A stretch of 64,000 nucleotides of DNA. It comes from Diplodia intermedia. Its lineage: Eukaryota > Ascomycota > Dothideomycetes > Botryosphaeriales > Botryosphaeriaceae. A program made the position numbers and the translations under genes. Positions 33,601 through 44,019 of the stretch are shown in pieces; within the stretch, counting starts at the first letter, position 1, and the number at the start of each line of letters is the position of its first letter. The notes beneath the pieces were generated by a model. That model did no database searches. It worked only from the letters and a program-made list of their open reading frames with translations, and was not told where the DNA came from. The stretch lies in NCBI GenBank assembly GCA_021495925.1, contig JAKEKT010000017.1:1-64000 (forward strand), read 5' to 3'.

Positions 33601-35973
33601 GGCGGCCTCACTCCCAAGAGCCTCGAAACCATCCTGGTTTTCGGGCTTCAGGGCTTGCTTGACGGACGCGAGGCTCTTCCTCAGAGGCTTCTTACCTTTG
33701 TTCTTCCTCTTATGCGTCGGACGCCTGACAAGTGGGCTCTCATTCTGTTCCAAATCGTAGTTGTGGAGCCATGCAGTTCCGGCAACGGACATCTTGCGGA
33801 ACTTCATTGAGTTGTCCGTAAGCGTACCCGTCTTATCCGAGAAAACGTAGCTGACTTGGCCCAATTCTTCGTTGATCGTAGACGTGCGAGGCTCGAAGGG
33901 TGTGTTGCTTTCCTTGTGGTACATGTCGATGTCATTCAACATCCACATCTGCCACACCTTGACAATTTCCAAACTGACGTAGAGGGAGAGGGGAATCATG
34001 GTGTTGAACATGATGATGTACGATGCCAAAATCGGGAAAAAGGCAACGCTTGCATCTGTCAAGTACCACGCGTCATCTTCCTTCTTGCTTGACCAGATTT
34101 GATAAGCGACGGTGTTGAAAATGGACAGGAGAATGACGAAAATGACGATGATAATGACAATTCTGTTGACTATGGTTTGTAGAGCCGGGGCCTTGATCCT
34201 TGGGTTCTTGTTAGCGTTCATGCGGATCTTGCAATCTTCGCCAGAGTAGATGACCATGCCGACAGCTTCAGGAGTGTTCCTCAGGATACTGCCACGGTAC
34301 ATAATCTCGACATTGGTCAGAGGCGCCGTCTCTCCGTTGTACGTCACTCGACCTTCGAAGTTGTACAGATCGGTGTTGGGGTCCTCTACAACAAAGTGTG
34401 CCCGGCATGAAGCAACCTTGTTGTCTGTGTCACACGTCTTTGCCAACAAAGCGGCCGTCTGCTTGCTTTTCAAATTGGTCTCGCCGTCCAGAGCCATGGT
34501 TTCAACATAGGCAATTCCATTGGCGCCGGTGGAATGGAGGAGGACCAGATCCGCAGGAGCAGCCTCATCGCGTTCAAGTTTGACAACGTCGCCAACTTTG
34601 AGGTCCTTCCATTTTGTCTTTGCCCAATGGGTTGGGCCGAGAGAAGGGGTTGTCGGGTCGTTCTCGGGATCGGTCCCTGATGCTTCTTTATCCACAGGTT
34701 TGTATGCGTGTAGGACCTTGCATGTTCGGCTGTTCTCGGCTTTATCCAGGCGGTATCTTCGAAGATCATCGTAACCTTCCTTCCCAATTGAAAGAGAGAC
34801 AAAGAAAAGTAGGGGGACGATGGTGGTAAACTGGCCAGTGGTACTGAGGCCGGGTATCATCTGCAGAATGGAAACGCACAAAAAGTAGAAGTTTGCCAGC
34901 TTTGAGAACTGCGCGATGAGCTGGCGAGGCAGAAAGTTCCACAAGTTGTAGCGACTCGAGCGAATGGTGTTGGGAACATAGGGCTTCCCAATTCTTTCGT
35001 CAATCAATGTCTTCTTCCGTGATGCATCCAGGTCGATGTGTCTGCCATCCTTGCTCGGAGGGATTTCCTTGATACGAAATACGAATTTCCGTAGCTTTTC
35101 CGCATTTTCCTTAACGGTCTTCACGATGCTCTTCCGTCCCTCCTTTTCGTTGATCCAAGATTCATAGTTGGGCAGGGCGGAAATCCCTCTCAGCGCCGAC
35201 TTCTCATCTGCTCTCTTTTGCGATTGCGGTTCCGGCTCAGCAGGAGCGCGATGTGGTGACACTTCAGCCTGTTCGACACTGACGCTAGGGCCGTCAACCG
35301 ACGGCTTCTTCGGTTGGCCGCATGCGGCTGACATTGGTGGAACCGGACTGGAGGAAGATGCCGCATCCTCCAACTCTATCACACTCCCTGGCGATGCATT
35401 CGGGTGCTCCACATTGCGGCGGAACAGCGAGCTCCGGAGCGAATATCCTCTGTTGCGTCCTGTTGGCGAAAGCGGCGACAGCCTCGAGCGAGCGGTTTCC
35501 GGAGCAGCCGTCGAGTCCTCCGTCGCCGCATTCGCAGGCGCAGTATTCACCGAAAGATCTGGCGTGCCTGGCCTTTCCAGCTGCCCCATCATGGCCCTTC
35601 CTGGCAGTGCCGCGGGCGGTAACCTGCCATTGCCATCGGCAGCGGGGCCTATGTCGCCCGGAACCGCGGTCCGCTCGAAATCGGTGGAGAAGCGAACTCT
35701 GGTAGCGCGCTCGGTCGGCGGGACGTTCGTCGGTGAGGCGGGCAATTCGGCGCTGTCGACGGCAGAGGCGGCAGAGGCGCGCTGGTGATGCGCAGCAGCG
35801 GGATCCGTGAAGACTCGGCGGCCTGACCTGTCAAGATCGTGCATGCCGGTGCCGGCGTTATTGGCGGACGACGCGGCATCGTCAAGGTTCGCGCTCTCGT
35901 GGGCGTGTGTCGAGTGTCTGCGACGCATGTCGGGCAGCCCTGGACTCGGTAGGTCGGCGTCGGCGCCGGTCAT
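30607..35973 (-). CDS. dnf3: P4-ATPase phospholipid flippase, Dnf3 clade
   Basis: One uninterrupted exon encodes 1788 residues. After a disordered N-terminus of about 280 residues come NTIRSSRYNLWNFLPRQLIA and the first membrane pair, the actuator loop DGET (Glu498), the phosphorylation motif DKTGTLT (Asp713), and GDGANDIAMI (residues 1314-1322) of the P domain, then six C-terminal helices. The sequence DNSMKFRKMS after the phosphorylated Asp fits Dnf3 rather than Drs2 or Dnf1, as does the length. P4-ATPases move phospholipids to the cytosolic leaflet of Golgi, endosome or plasma membrane (family knowledge). An insertion at about 970-1080 in the nucleotide-binding domain repeats RKSM/RPSM-type units, possible kinase sites. 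The C-terminal tail is Gln/Arg/Glu-rich. Confidence 0.9.
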   Translation of the reverse strand: MTGADADLPSPGLPDMRRRHSTHAHESANLDDAASSANNAGTGMHDLDRSGRRVFTDPAAAHHQRASAASAVDSAELPASPTNVPPTERATRVRFSTDFERTAVPGDIGPAADGNGRLPPAALPGRAMMGQLERPGTPDLSVNTAPANAATEDSTAAPETARSRLSPLSPTGRNRGYSLRSSLFRRNVEHPNASPGSVIELEDAASSSSPVPPMSAACGQPKKPSVDGPSVSVEQAEVSPHRAPAEPEPQSQKRADEKSALRGISALPNYESWINEKEGRKSIVKTVKENAEKLRKFVFRIKEIPPSKDGRHIDLDASRKKTLIDERIGKPYVPNTIRSSRYNLWNFLPRQLIAQFSKLANFYFLCVSILQMIPGLSTTGQFTTIVPLLFFVSLSIGKEGYDDLRRYRLDKAENSRTCKVLHAYKPVDKEASGTDPENDPTTPSLGPTHWAKTKWKDLKVGDVVKLERDEAAPADLVLLHSTGANGIAYVETMALDGETNLKSKQTAALLAKTCDTDNKVASCRAHFVVEDPNTDLYNFEGRVTYNGETAPLTNVEIMYRGSILRNTPEAVGMVIYSGEDCKIRMNANKNPRIKAPALQTIVNRIVIIIVIFVILLSIFNTVAYQIWSSKKEDDAWYLTDASVAFFPILASYIIMFNTMIPLSLYVSLEIVKVWQMWMLNDIDMYHKESNTPFEPRTSTINEELGQVSYVFSDKTGTLTDNSMKFRKMSVAGTAWLHNYDLEQNESPLVRRPTHKRKNKGKKPLRKSLASVKQALKPENQDGFEALGSEAATEAAEAAEAQESQWTSSARPSKPQSELLTSDLIKYIQRKPYTVFAKKARMFLLSIALCHTCLPEKRKDGSIDFQASSPDELALVKAAQELGFMLIDRDIGTITLKSFPSADGEPVVELFEVLDVIEFSSKRKRMSAIVRFPDNRVCLLCKGADSIIMQRLRNASLAHQKVVEIERRANKRKSMEAQVAIARRSEQIERKSMSRPSMSRPSFNMNRKSIGGVSRQSMGSTKMQPIRDELNEWLNDREREIDVSSVEEQSMYYSPRPSAQFSPRPSAQFNGRQSMAISEARSSMQLDDEDELVEEALVVDEPTVFERCFQHINDFSTEGLRTLLYGFRFLDEQEYQAWKKVYLDATTSLVDRQIMIERAGEMIEQDLDLAGATAIEDKLQNGVPQTIEKLRRANIKMWMLTGDKRETAINIGHSCRLIKDYSSLTILDHEVGEVEQSIATAIVDISEGKVAHSVVVVDGQTLAMIENDRPVYSLFFDLAVLADSVICCRASPSQKAGLVNMVRKKVKKSITLAIGDGANDIAMIQEAHVGIGITGKEGLQAARVSDYSMAQFRFLTKLLLVHGRWNYIRTCKYTVATFWKEFLFYLTQALYQRWVGYTGTSLYESWSLSMFNTLFTSLPVIILGIFDKDLSPATLIAVPELYTKGQRNGGFNFKIYLGWMLMASCEMVIIFFCTLGLYAQAAFTNDQSIYALGTLSYTAVVVLISFKLQGLEMHAKTATAAFSATLSVGGWFMWCVILAAAYKETESIYYVRDGLWDARRFGRNALWWLTLVMIVVCVAVFETGVRTARAAFWPSDVDRFQVLEKDPAIRARFEDAAAEELAQGWERFGREGEPAASAERKEKKSLFSSKKKGKKWDWFGLVERDDDDSDVDVDEGDVEEEAELEPVLTAEQRQEANRIGRTRTVEEEERREGEVRDLLRNRPDELADAQQQQPQPQQQQQRERERREREGEVDLERGIAGSSGPRTSLEIHEMLARGFGGVKRSETLK

Positions 35974-37074
35974 GCTCTGGTGTGGTGTTCACAGGTGCGG
36001 CGCATCAGGGAATGCGCGCGTGCTCAATCGCAGTCGGTGTGGGCGGGCATGTGCAGCGAATGACGTCGTGGGCCGGGGTCCGTGGGTTGAAGAAGCGCAG
36101 AGCGAGCGGGAACAGCAGTCAGGACAGATGGTGAGAGAGGTGCAGGGCTGCATCGGAAGGGTTGGAAATAGGCTCAATCGGGTACGAGGACGAGAGGCCG
36201 CCTGGGGCGCAGCAAGCTGGTGCTTCTGGAAGGCCCAACGAGGCCTCGTCAACCTGCAGCTGAGCAAACGGCGGCCTTGGGATGCCGAGGCACTAACCCT
36301 TGCACAACCCTCCGCCACTGGCTGGCCCCGCCCTGCCCTCCGCTTGTGTCCAACGTTGGGCCAGCATGCCACCGCCTAATTATAGCCTCCCCGCGTAGCT
36401 CCTCACTGGCCCACCCTTCTGCAGGAACGCTCCTTTGTTGCCTTTCAGCAATCGCCGCCGACAGTCCTATCGTTTCCGGCCGCGTGGTCGTTTCACGGCT
36501 GCGCGTCCGTCTCCAATGCGCAAGTCATCGAAAGCTTAGCTGCCGGCCGGGGCCGAGCGTCACGCCTGGCACTGTGCGCATCGCGAGCCTCGTGGGCGGA
36601 GAGCGGCAGCCTGCAATGTGCGCCCTGTGGAGAAGAGCCTCCTTGACGATCATTTCAGCGACATCACGCCAACACAGGGGACCCGACTCTGGACAACAAA
36701 AGGCAATTATCTCCACTAAGGAGTGAATCAGCTACGCGCCCACCGCCGACTACACAAAGGAGAGCCAAAACTGGTCCCACGCGTCCAACACTTTAACAAC
36801 AAAAGAATATGAACCGATCCGTGACTGACGAAGACGAATCAATTTTTGTCCGTCCACCGAGCAACCGATATAGAAAAGGACCCTCCAAGAACTCCCACTA
36901 ACTGTAAGATTCCGCCAAAGAGTTTCAAAAACGGATGAGTCGTCCCATGTCATTAGTTCTTTGATGCACACAAACTGAATCTCTGTCCCTGCGCCGTGCC
37001 AAATGCTGAATAAATGGGTATGATGACTGTGACTGTAAAGAAAAACGTCCAGGCTGGACGTGGCCGCCGCACGC
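35974..37074. other. Intergenic: flippase promoter and 3' flank of samB
   Basis: 1.1 kb without a supported gene. It is GC-rich near the flippase start and AT-richer near the samB end. Confidence 0.5.
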
Positions 37075-38928
37075 TTATTGCTGCGCCGCGACACACCAGT
37101 GCCGGTGGTAAACCCACGCGCTCTTCTGGCACTCCTTGCTGCAGTACTTGGTCCGACGGCAGCGGCGGCATTTGGCAAACTGGCGCGTATACTCCTCCCA
37201 CTTGCCGCACTGGTAGTAGGCGCACTGCCTGATGCCGCCGCGGGAGTCGTCCTTGCGGCAAAGGTTACGCATTACCACGCCCGCCCAGTATTGCATGTCC
37301 TGGGAATGATGACGGACGGTGAATTTCTCCACCAGGGGGAAAATGTTAAAATCGTCGGGCAGCAAGTACTCCTCTTCGCACTCCTCGTCTTCCTCCGTCA
37401 CCGACATCGAGCCGTCCCCATCGAGAAGGCTAAGCTCCTTGCCGATCCGGAGTCTTGGCACCAAGTGCGACTTCTGGAAGTACGAGCGGAGGTTGCAGTA
37501 CTTGGAAACATATGCTAGCAACTGAAGGGACATGAGCACGTCCTCGTCCCGGGGCATGGCCGCAAGCACTCCGGCGGTCGCGTTGCGGTCCTGCACCGAG
37601 CGCGGATACCAGTTGGCTTGCATGCCCGTGGGTGGGGTTGCGTTTGCTACAGTGATGGTTGGCTGTACAGGTGAGAAACCCAAGGGGCCTGCCGCTTGAG
37701 TTGCTGCCGGGTTGAGAATACTGCCATCGATAGCAGACCGATGGGTAATGTTAAAGGTTTCAGCATCGGTGGCTTCAGAAGCCGGTGCTGTGAGCCCGAC
37801 CGGCGTCGCGCCTGCGTCGAGCATCTCCTCGTTATCAACAATATCCTGCATGTTTATTTCGTTCTGGATGCCGACGATGGGCTCGCCGGCGGATCCTGCC
37901 GCCGCGGAGTCTTCAGCAACAATCTCCTCGACCTGACCATCGTTGTCTGAATCGCCCGAGGTCGAGACTTGATGGCGGATAGATGGCCTCCTACGGGTTC
38001 TGGCGACGGCAATCTCGGACCTAGATGACCCTGGCTGGGCAACAGCGTTGGGTGTGGTGGGCGATTCGGGCTGTGACGTCATTTCACGCTGCAAGGAGGG
38101 GAGCATTGAAGGAAGACGATCGGCATCTCTAACGGGGCGGAGTCCGAAGGATTCCGGAGTATCTAAGTTAGAGACGCCGTTATGGAGAGCTTGGGTAGTC
38201 TGCTGACGGCTCGAGCCGCTCCTGGGAGCGAGGTTGTGGGTCCGGTTGTCGCTGCGATGATGGTGATGATGGTGGTGTGACCGGGAGAAGGTGGTGCGTT
38301 CCGGGGGAGAGCTTATGGCGAAGGCCTGTTGTGTGGCGACATCCGTGACCTGGGCCTCCATCTGTGGTTGAGGGAAGGGGACTGGCTGCGGGATTTCAAT
38401 CGGTGGCGGGGCGTGACGACGCGAGCGCTCTGAGCGGTGACCGAGACCGGGGTTCAAAGGATCTCCAGCTCTACCATAGTGTCGCCCGGACATGCCGAAG
38501 CGGGGATTGCTGCGCTTGTACTCCGCTTCGGCCTTCTCCCGACACTTATCGATGACACGGATGTAATTGTCCAGAACGGTCGCAATTACCGGGACCATGT
38601 CGGCCTCCACCACCCTCGTCCTGACAGCCTCAGAGCCTCGGACACCGATGTTGACGACGCACTGGAAAGCGAGGTTCCACTTCCAGATGTCCATCATGTC
38701 CTTGCTCCGCCCCTCCTTCAATATGCAAACCAAGCGCTCGACACCTCCATCGACGGTGAGAATGTCACGGATGCGGGCCGAAGAGGTGGTGAGGTAGGCG
38801 AGGTGGTTGAGCGAGTTGATGAGAGGAAGGGTGGAGGTGCAGTCGAGCGCCCGGCGGTCATAGAGGGCGGTGGTGATTCCGACCGAGGCCTTGTTCGAAT
38901 TCGGGATGCTGAAGTTGACTTCGCGCAT
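37075..38928 (-). CDS. samB: MYND zinc-finger protein SamB/Mub1
   Basis: One exon encodes 617 residues. The N-terminus MREVNFSIPNSNKASVGITT and the armadillo-like block (LINSLNHLAYLTTSSARIRD, RLVCILKEGRSKDMMDIWKW) are strongly typical of SamB/Mub1. The middle is disordered with a His run (SHHHHHHHR). A MYND finger closes the protein at about residues 569-612: CAYYQC, CRRCRRTKYCSKEC and HRHWC. Aspergillus SamB affects septation and conidiophore morphogenesis, and yeast Mub1 works with the ubiquitin ligase Ubr2 to degrade Rpn4 (recalled family knowledge). A cytosolic or nuclear adaptor role is inferred. No intron is needed. Confidence 0.93.
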   Translation of the reverse strand: MREVNFSIPNSNKASVGITTALYDRRALDCTSTLPLINSLNHLAYLTTSSARIRDILTVDGGVERLVCILKEGRSKDMMDIWKWNLAFQCVVNIGVRGSEAVRTRVVEADMVPVIATVLDNYIRVIDKCREKAEAEYKRSNPRFGMSGRHYGRAGDPLNPGLGHRSERSRRHAPPPIEIPQPVPFPQPQMEAQVTDVATQQAFAISSPPERTTFSRSHHHHHHHRSDNRTHNLAPRSGSSRQQTTQALHNGVSNLDTPESFGLRPVRDADRLPSMLPSLQREMTSQPESPTTPNAVAQPGSSRSEIAVARTRRRPSIRHQVSTSGDSDNDGQVEEIVAEDSAAAGSAGEPIVGIQNEINMQDIVDNEEMLDAGATPVGLTAPASEATDAETFNITHRSAIDGSILNPAATQAAGPLGFSPVQPTITVANATPPTGMQANWYPRSVQDRNATAGVLAAMPRDEDVLMSLQLLAYVSKYCNLRSYFQKSHLVPRLRIGKELSLLDGDGSMSVTEEDEECEEEYLLPDDFNIFPLVEKFTVRHHSQDMQYWAGVVMRNLCRKDDSRGGIRQCAYYQCGKWEEYTRQFAKCRRCRRTKYCSKECQKSAWVYHRHWCVAAQQ

Positions 38929-40170
38929 GATTGCGGCTTGGGACAGGTGCTGCTATGTGGTTCCCTAGTGCTGGCTGGATGACGAGTGCCCGGAAATGAA
39001 GAAAGAGCTGGAAGGCGCTCCGGTTAGCAGAGGGGCATCGGTCGCGTCGACAGTGGTAGATTACGCACCCAGTAACGCCAGCAATGCAAGTGAACAAACG
39101 CCCGTTCCTGAAATCAAACACGGTGTCAGGCGTGCGCCAATCGGCTATGGGATGCGGAGTCGGGTCGAGTCAAAGGCGCCACTGGGATGGGGCTGAGGTG
39201 GAGCGTGCGATCAGAGCAGAGGATGACAGAACAACATTCGGAGCGGTCGGGCGACGGGCGAAGTCACACCGGGCACGGGGGCAAGGCCACACGACAGCGT
39301 CGATGACCTGCGGCAGCTCTTGATGATGTTTGCTCTCCTGAGGGGGCCACGTCGGGACGGCGCACGAGCCGTGGCGATGGCGCGCTGCCTTGAACCTCGA
39401 GCGGGCGAGGTGTCGAGCGTGGCGTCAAACGCGGCGATGAGGGTCGTCGAGGCGGCGGGAGGGAGTAGCAGATGCAGCGGCGCGTGGGCGGAGGATGGAC
39501 GGGTTGGCGGGTGTGAGGAGTTTGGCGTGGGCAGACTGGGTGTGCTGCGCTGTAAAGTGAGGAGGAGGCTGCCTCTTGGCGCCCGACTGAGATTACTGCT
39601 TGGCCTTCATGCTCTCGCCCGTGGCTTGGCTAGCCGATGATTAATAGCTTACGGGCCCCGGAAGATGCGAAATACTGCGTGTCTCAAACAACGAAGCCAA
39701 TCATAATTTCCGGCCCAGGCGTATTTCTCTCGATGGAGATGGCGCGCCGTCACTGTCAGTCTGCGGCCCAGGACCACGCTTCGCGCGCCGAACAAGCGCG
39801 ATGCATCGCTGATTGCTTGGGCTGTGCAGACGGCCTCCACACCGCCAGCGCACGCTGCCGTCGCAGTAAACGAGCCTCGCGCTCGCCCGCGCTGCATGCC
39901 GCCGCCACCGTCGCCTGCAAGCTCCACTGCGCGCCAGTCTCAGACACCCTGATGCGCGACCAGCGCCTCGGCTAGCCCCCCTTAGAGGGAACGATACGGG
40001 CGCTCAATCTAATTCTGGCGTCTGACAATAACCCTTCTTCAGCTGGCTCCCGGGTCAACCCCTTCTGCCGGCCGCACATGACGCCATGAACACCGCCGTT
40101 GCTGCTGCTGCGCTTCTTGGCTAGCACTTGCGACCGTGTTGTTTTTTGTTCCGATCCTCGCAGCGCAGCC
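38929..40170. promoter_or_regulatory. Divergent intergenic between samB and the CorA transporter
   Basis: 1.24 kb between opposing starts, G-rich on the samB side and C/T-rich shortly before 40171. It must hold both promoters. No gene is seen. Confidence 0.5.
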
Positions 40171-42363
40171 ATGGCCGAGCCGACGGTGCGCGACTTCTAC
40201 ACCCCGCCCGCTGCGCCCGCGGCCGGCGGGACCTCGCCCAACCCGGACTCCCTAAACACCAGCAGCCCCTATGATGTCGAGGCCCAGCGGCCGCCGCACT
40301 CGCCGCGCACCAGTCGCGGCCGTCGCGAGAGCGCGGCATCCGCCACAGGCACGGATGCGGATGCCAGCGCCCGCTACTCGCTAGACAGCTCCACCGTTGC
40401 CCAGAGACGTCCGGTCCGTTCCAATACGGTGAAGCACTACCGCAACTCCCCCACACGGCCCGTCTGGGAGGAAGAGCCCGGAGCCGAGCCGGGCATCGAC
40501 ACAGCCAAGACCGAAGCCGATCGCCGGCACGCCCATCTGAGAGAAGACTGCACCATTACTGTCGTCGACTTTTCCGACGAGTACATGGAGAAGCATACCC
40601 TGGACAACGATTCCCTCGACGAATTTCTGGAACGCCCGCGCGAAGAATGGGCCACCTGCCGCTGGATTAGCGTCAACGGTCTCAGCTGGGATGTAATCAA
40701 AGTGCTGGGCAACCACAAGAACCTCCACAGGCTTGCAATTGAAGATTTGATGAACACTAGGGGCAGAACAAAGGCCGATTGGTATTCTGATCATGCTTTC
40801 TGTAAGTTCTGAGCATATTCCCGCAAGTGCCATACATGTCGACTGCCTATCACCATGGATGTTCGACGATCAAACACTGTCTCGTTTAGGCTCTGAACTG
40901 CGTCTGCGGCGCCGGGGCCACGGCCAGCCTCAAGTGTGTTCTCTAGAAAACTGACTTTACTCTGCAGTCCTCATGACCCTTCAGAAGCTTGTCCAGACAG
41001 GCAGTTCGTCGGACAGTTCTTCGGACAGCGACTCCGAGACTGAAAACGCAGTGCGGCAAGAGAAGGAAAACCGAAAGTGGTTCAAACGGCTGAGTAAGCG
41101 TCGAAGGGCATCCGATGATGGCCATTCCCTGCAAACCATCAACCGAAAGGGAGGATACACGCTCGAGCGGAAGGATTCGTATCTCTCGCCAAGTGCCATG
41201 GCGAAGGAAAAGCCCAAGCACAAATTCCGGACCCTTCAGCGATACCGCGGTGGTCCCAACATCGAGCGGACCGAGTATATGGAGCGGCACTCTGCCCTCT
41301 CGGACAAGCATCTTGCTGTCAGCGTGGAGCAGGTTTCAATGTTCCTCACCAGCGACAACACTTGCATATGTTTCTTCGAACATTCTGCTGAAGATGTGGA
41401 GAAGCCGATCTTGACTCGCTTGGAGGCTCCAGATACCATCTTGAGACGCAGTGCCGATGCCAGTATGATGATACAGGCCTTGATCGACACCATCATTGAT
41501 TTGGCCATTCCAGTGACGGCTGCATATGAGGATACGATCAGTGACTTGGAGCTTGACGTTCTGACGGAACCGAGCATTGGGCACTCCAAAGCATTGTGTA
41601 AGTTTCCCGCGCCTTAGCCAAACCTATTTGTGCTGATCAATTGTGCAGATATCATGACGACAGAGCTTTCTGTGCTTCGGAACAGAATTCAGCCCATCAT
41701 GGGTCTGATCAATGCTCTACGTGATCATAAAAAGGAGCCCATTTGTAAGCTCATCAACACAACAAGCACTTAGGCATGGCGAGCTAACAGGCGTAGCAAC
41801 TCATCATGTCGGGAAGCCCGCACGCAGCACTGCAAGTGTAACGATCAGCGCTCTTGCGCACACGTACTTGGGTGATGCTGAGGATCATTGCATAATGATA
41901 TGCCAAGCCATCGATGAGATGCGCAAATCTGCAGGTCAGTACTCACATTCACGAGACTTGAACTATCGACTAATGTCCCGTAGACGACATGATCGATCTC
42001 ATCTTCAACATAATGAGCACTTATCAGAACGAAAGCATGCGTCAGCTGACGGCTGTAACCATTTTCTTCCTGCCTCTAACCTTCTTGACCGGATACTTTG
42101 GTCAGAACTTTGAGCAGTTCTCGGCTATTAAGAACAGCGACAGGTTTTTCTGGTACATCGCCATCCCTGTCATGTTTGCCACCTCAATTGGCATGATGCG
42201 AGAGATGATCGTTCGTTGGTTCCAGAAGAAGTTCCAGAGACGACAAATCTCCAAGTCTCGCAAGAAGCGCGGTGTCAAGAAGCCCCAGCTCGAAACATGG
42301 AAAGCTGGCGGGATGCCAAAGCCGAGGCGGCAAGACACGGTGTGGAGAGAGCCAACAATGTGA
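40171..42363 (+). CDS. CorA-family metal ion transporter (Mnr2/Alr-like)
   Basis: Exons 40171-40801, 40968-41597, 41649-41744, 41797-41934 and 41984-42363 encode 624 residues. The first in-frame ATG gives MAEPTVRDFYTPP. A long disordered N-terminus precedes the CorA cytosolic domain (WISVNGLSWDVIKVLGNHKN, HRLAIEDLMNTRGRTKADWY). Two C-terminal helices (TAVTIFFLPLTFLTGYFG and FFWYIAIPVMFATSIGMM) frame the pore signature, here GQN at residues 538-540 instead of the usual GMN. CorA proteins form pentameric channels for Mg2+ or other divalent ions, and fungal Alr/Mnr2 act at plasma or vacuolar membrane. A basic tail (KKFQRRQISKSRKKRGVKK) follows. All four introns are phase 1. Confidence 0.88.
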
Positions 42364-43094
42364 GCAGGGATCAGACTTGCACCATCACGCGCAGCGTTTC
42401 CATTCTCGACCGTTAGATACCCTCTTGTTATCACATATCACAGCGAGCGTAGTCTGTTGTCGCGCATAAGTGGAACGGCCAAGTGTTCAGGTAGATCATA
42501 AAATTGAGCTAAAAAACACTGAACTGAATTACTCCTTTATGGACCCCTATCAGGGGAAGATTGCAGTGGGGGTTTGGACGCTTTGTGGATACTAGTCACC
42601 CTAGCACCCTAGATATGTGAAACTATAAGGCTTAACTGAGTTCTGATCTTCACAGCAGCGACGCTTCGACTACGAGCTGGCCATGCCGCTTCTCGGATTT
42701 CGGGTTGCTTATCGATAAAAACGCGACAAGCTTTCACAGGGCTGTGTGGCAGTCATGCCGCCACAACAATGCTCCTGGTCACTGGAGTCCCGCGATCTCC
42801 TAGAAACTCTGTCGCGTGTGACAGGGCGACCAAATGCTAGCGCGCAGCTCGATTCCGCGAAACGCATCGAAAACCTACGCTCCGTAAGGTAGGCGGGGGT
42901 CTTACGGATGACGTCAGAGTGCACTCACTCGCGCAGCGGGGGAAGCTTTGAAGGCTGTTAAGAATCGCAGCCATCTGCAACTCGAATCACGGAAACGCAA
43001 CGCTACTGCGCAGTCGAACAGAAGAGAGCAGAACGTAGCAGCAGCACGCGGTGCTAGAAATCGACCGCCGGACACTACCGAGGCTAGGATCAAC
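42364..43094. other. Intergenic between CorA and OBAP genes
   Basis: 730 bp with the CorA 3' flank and the promoter of the next gene. No gene or repeat is supported. The frame before 43095 stays open but has no ATG. Confidence 0.5.
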
Positions 43095-44019
43095 ATGGAA
43101 CACATGCCGGTTACGAACAAGGCGGCCGGAGAACCGCTCACCACGAAGAGCCATGTGCTGGAGACGGGTGCGACATTGACGCAGGTCAGTCAGCCTTCCT
43201 GAATCACTTCGAACGTCGGAAGGGCAAAGGGAGAGACCAGGTGAAGGCTGATGCGTCCGTCTTGTTTGTTTCAGGACTTCCGGCCGGTCAAGAACATCTG
43301 CGCGCACCTGAACGCCTTCCACGTCTACGCGAACGACACGAGCCGCTTCGTCGAGGCGAACCACTACTGCAGTCACCTGAACGAAGGTAGGTAGACGGCG
43401 TTTCGATCCTCCCCCCTCTTGGCCCCTGCTGCCAAGGACGTGCGCGGTTCTGATGCTGGTTGGTGATCAGATGTCCGCCAATGCATCCTCTACGATAGCC
43501 CCGAGCCAAACGCGCGCCTCATCGGCATCGAGTACATGATCACGCCGAAGCTGTACGCGACGCTCGAGCCCGAGGAGCGCCGGTACTGGCACTCGCACGT
43601 CTTCGAGGTCAAGTCGGGCATGTTGATCATGCCGCAGCCGTCGGTCGTGGTGCCCGAGGCGGCGTGGCAGAAGGCCGAGTGCAGCGAGATGGAGGACGTG
43701 GTCGAGCTGTACGGCAAGGTGTTCCACCTGTGGCAGACGGACCGCGGCGACAAGATCCCGCTGGGCGAGCCGCAGCTGATGACGAGCTTCACGGCGCCGG
43801 GCCAGTTCGACTTCGAGAGTGCTGTGGGCGACCGCGACAGGAGGTTTGGGAGCGACTACAAGAAGAAGCAGGAGGCTAGGAGCTATATCAAAGAGCCCGA
43901 GCTGCATCCAGGTAGGTGCTGCAACGGCCAATGATGAGGCGGATGCTGACGGATGTTAACTGGCAGATGCCGACTGGACGTGGAAGAAGGGGGCGGGTGC
44001 GAGTGCGGGATCGACGTAG
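43095..44019 (+). CDS. DUF1264 / oil-body-associated protein (OBAP) homologue
   Basis: Exons 43095-43184, 43275-43386, 43471-43911 and 43967-44019 encode 231 residues. Family hallmarks are KNICAHLNAFHVYANDTSRF, EANHYCSHLNEDVRQCILYD, LIGIEYMITPKLYATLEPEE, YWHSHVFEVKSGMLIMP and HLWQTDRGDKIPLGEPQLM. DUF1264 proteins are known in plants as OBAP, associated with oil bodies of seeds, and are widespread in fungi and bacteria without a firm biochemical role. The His/Cys-rich N-terminal block might bind metal, but that is speculation. Introns have GTCAGT, GTAGGT and GTAGGT donors. The octamer AGGGCAAA occurs once in intron 1 (43221-43228). Confidence 0.9.
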
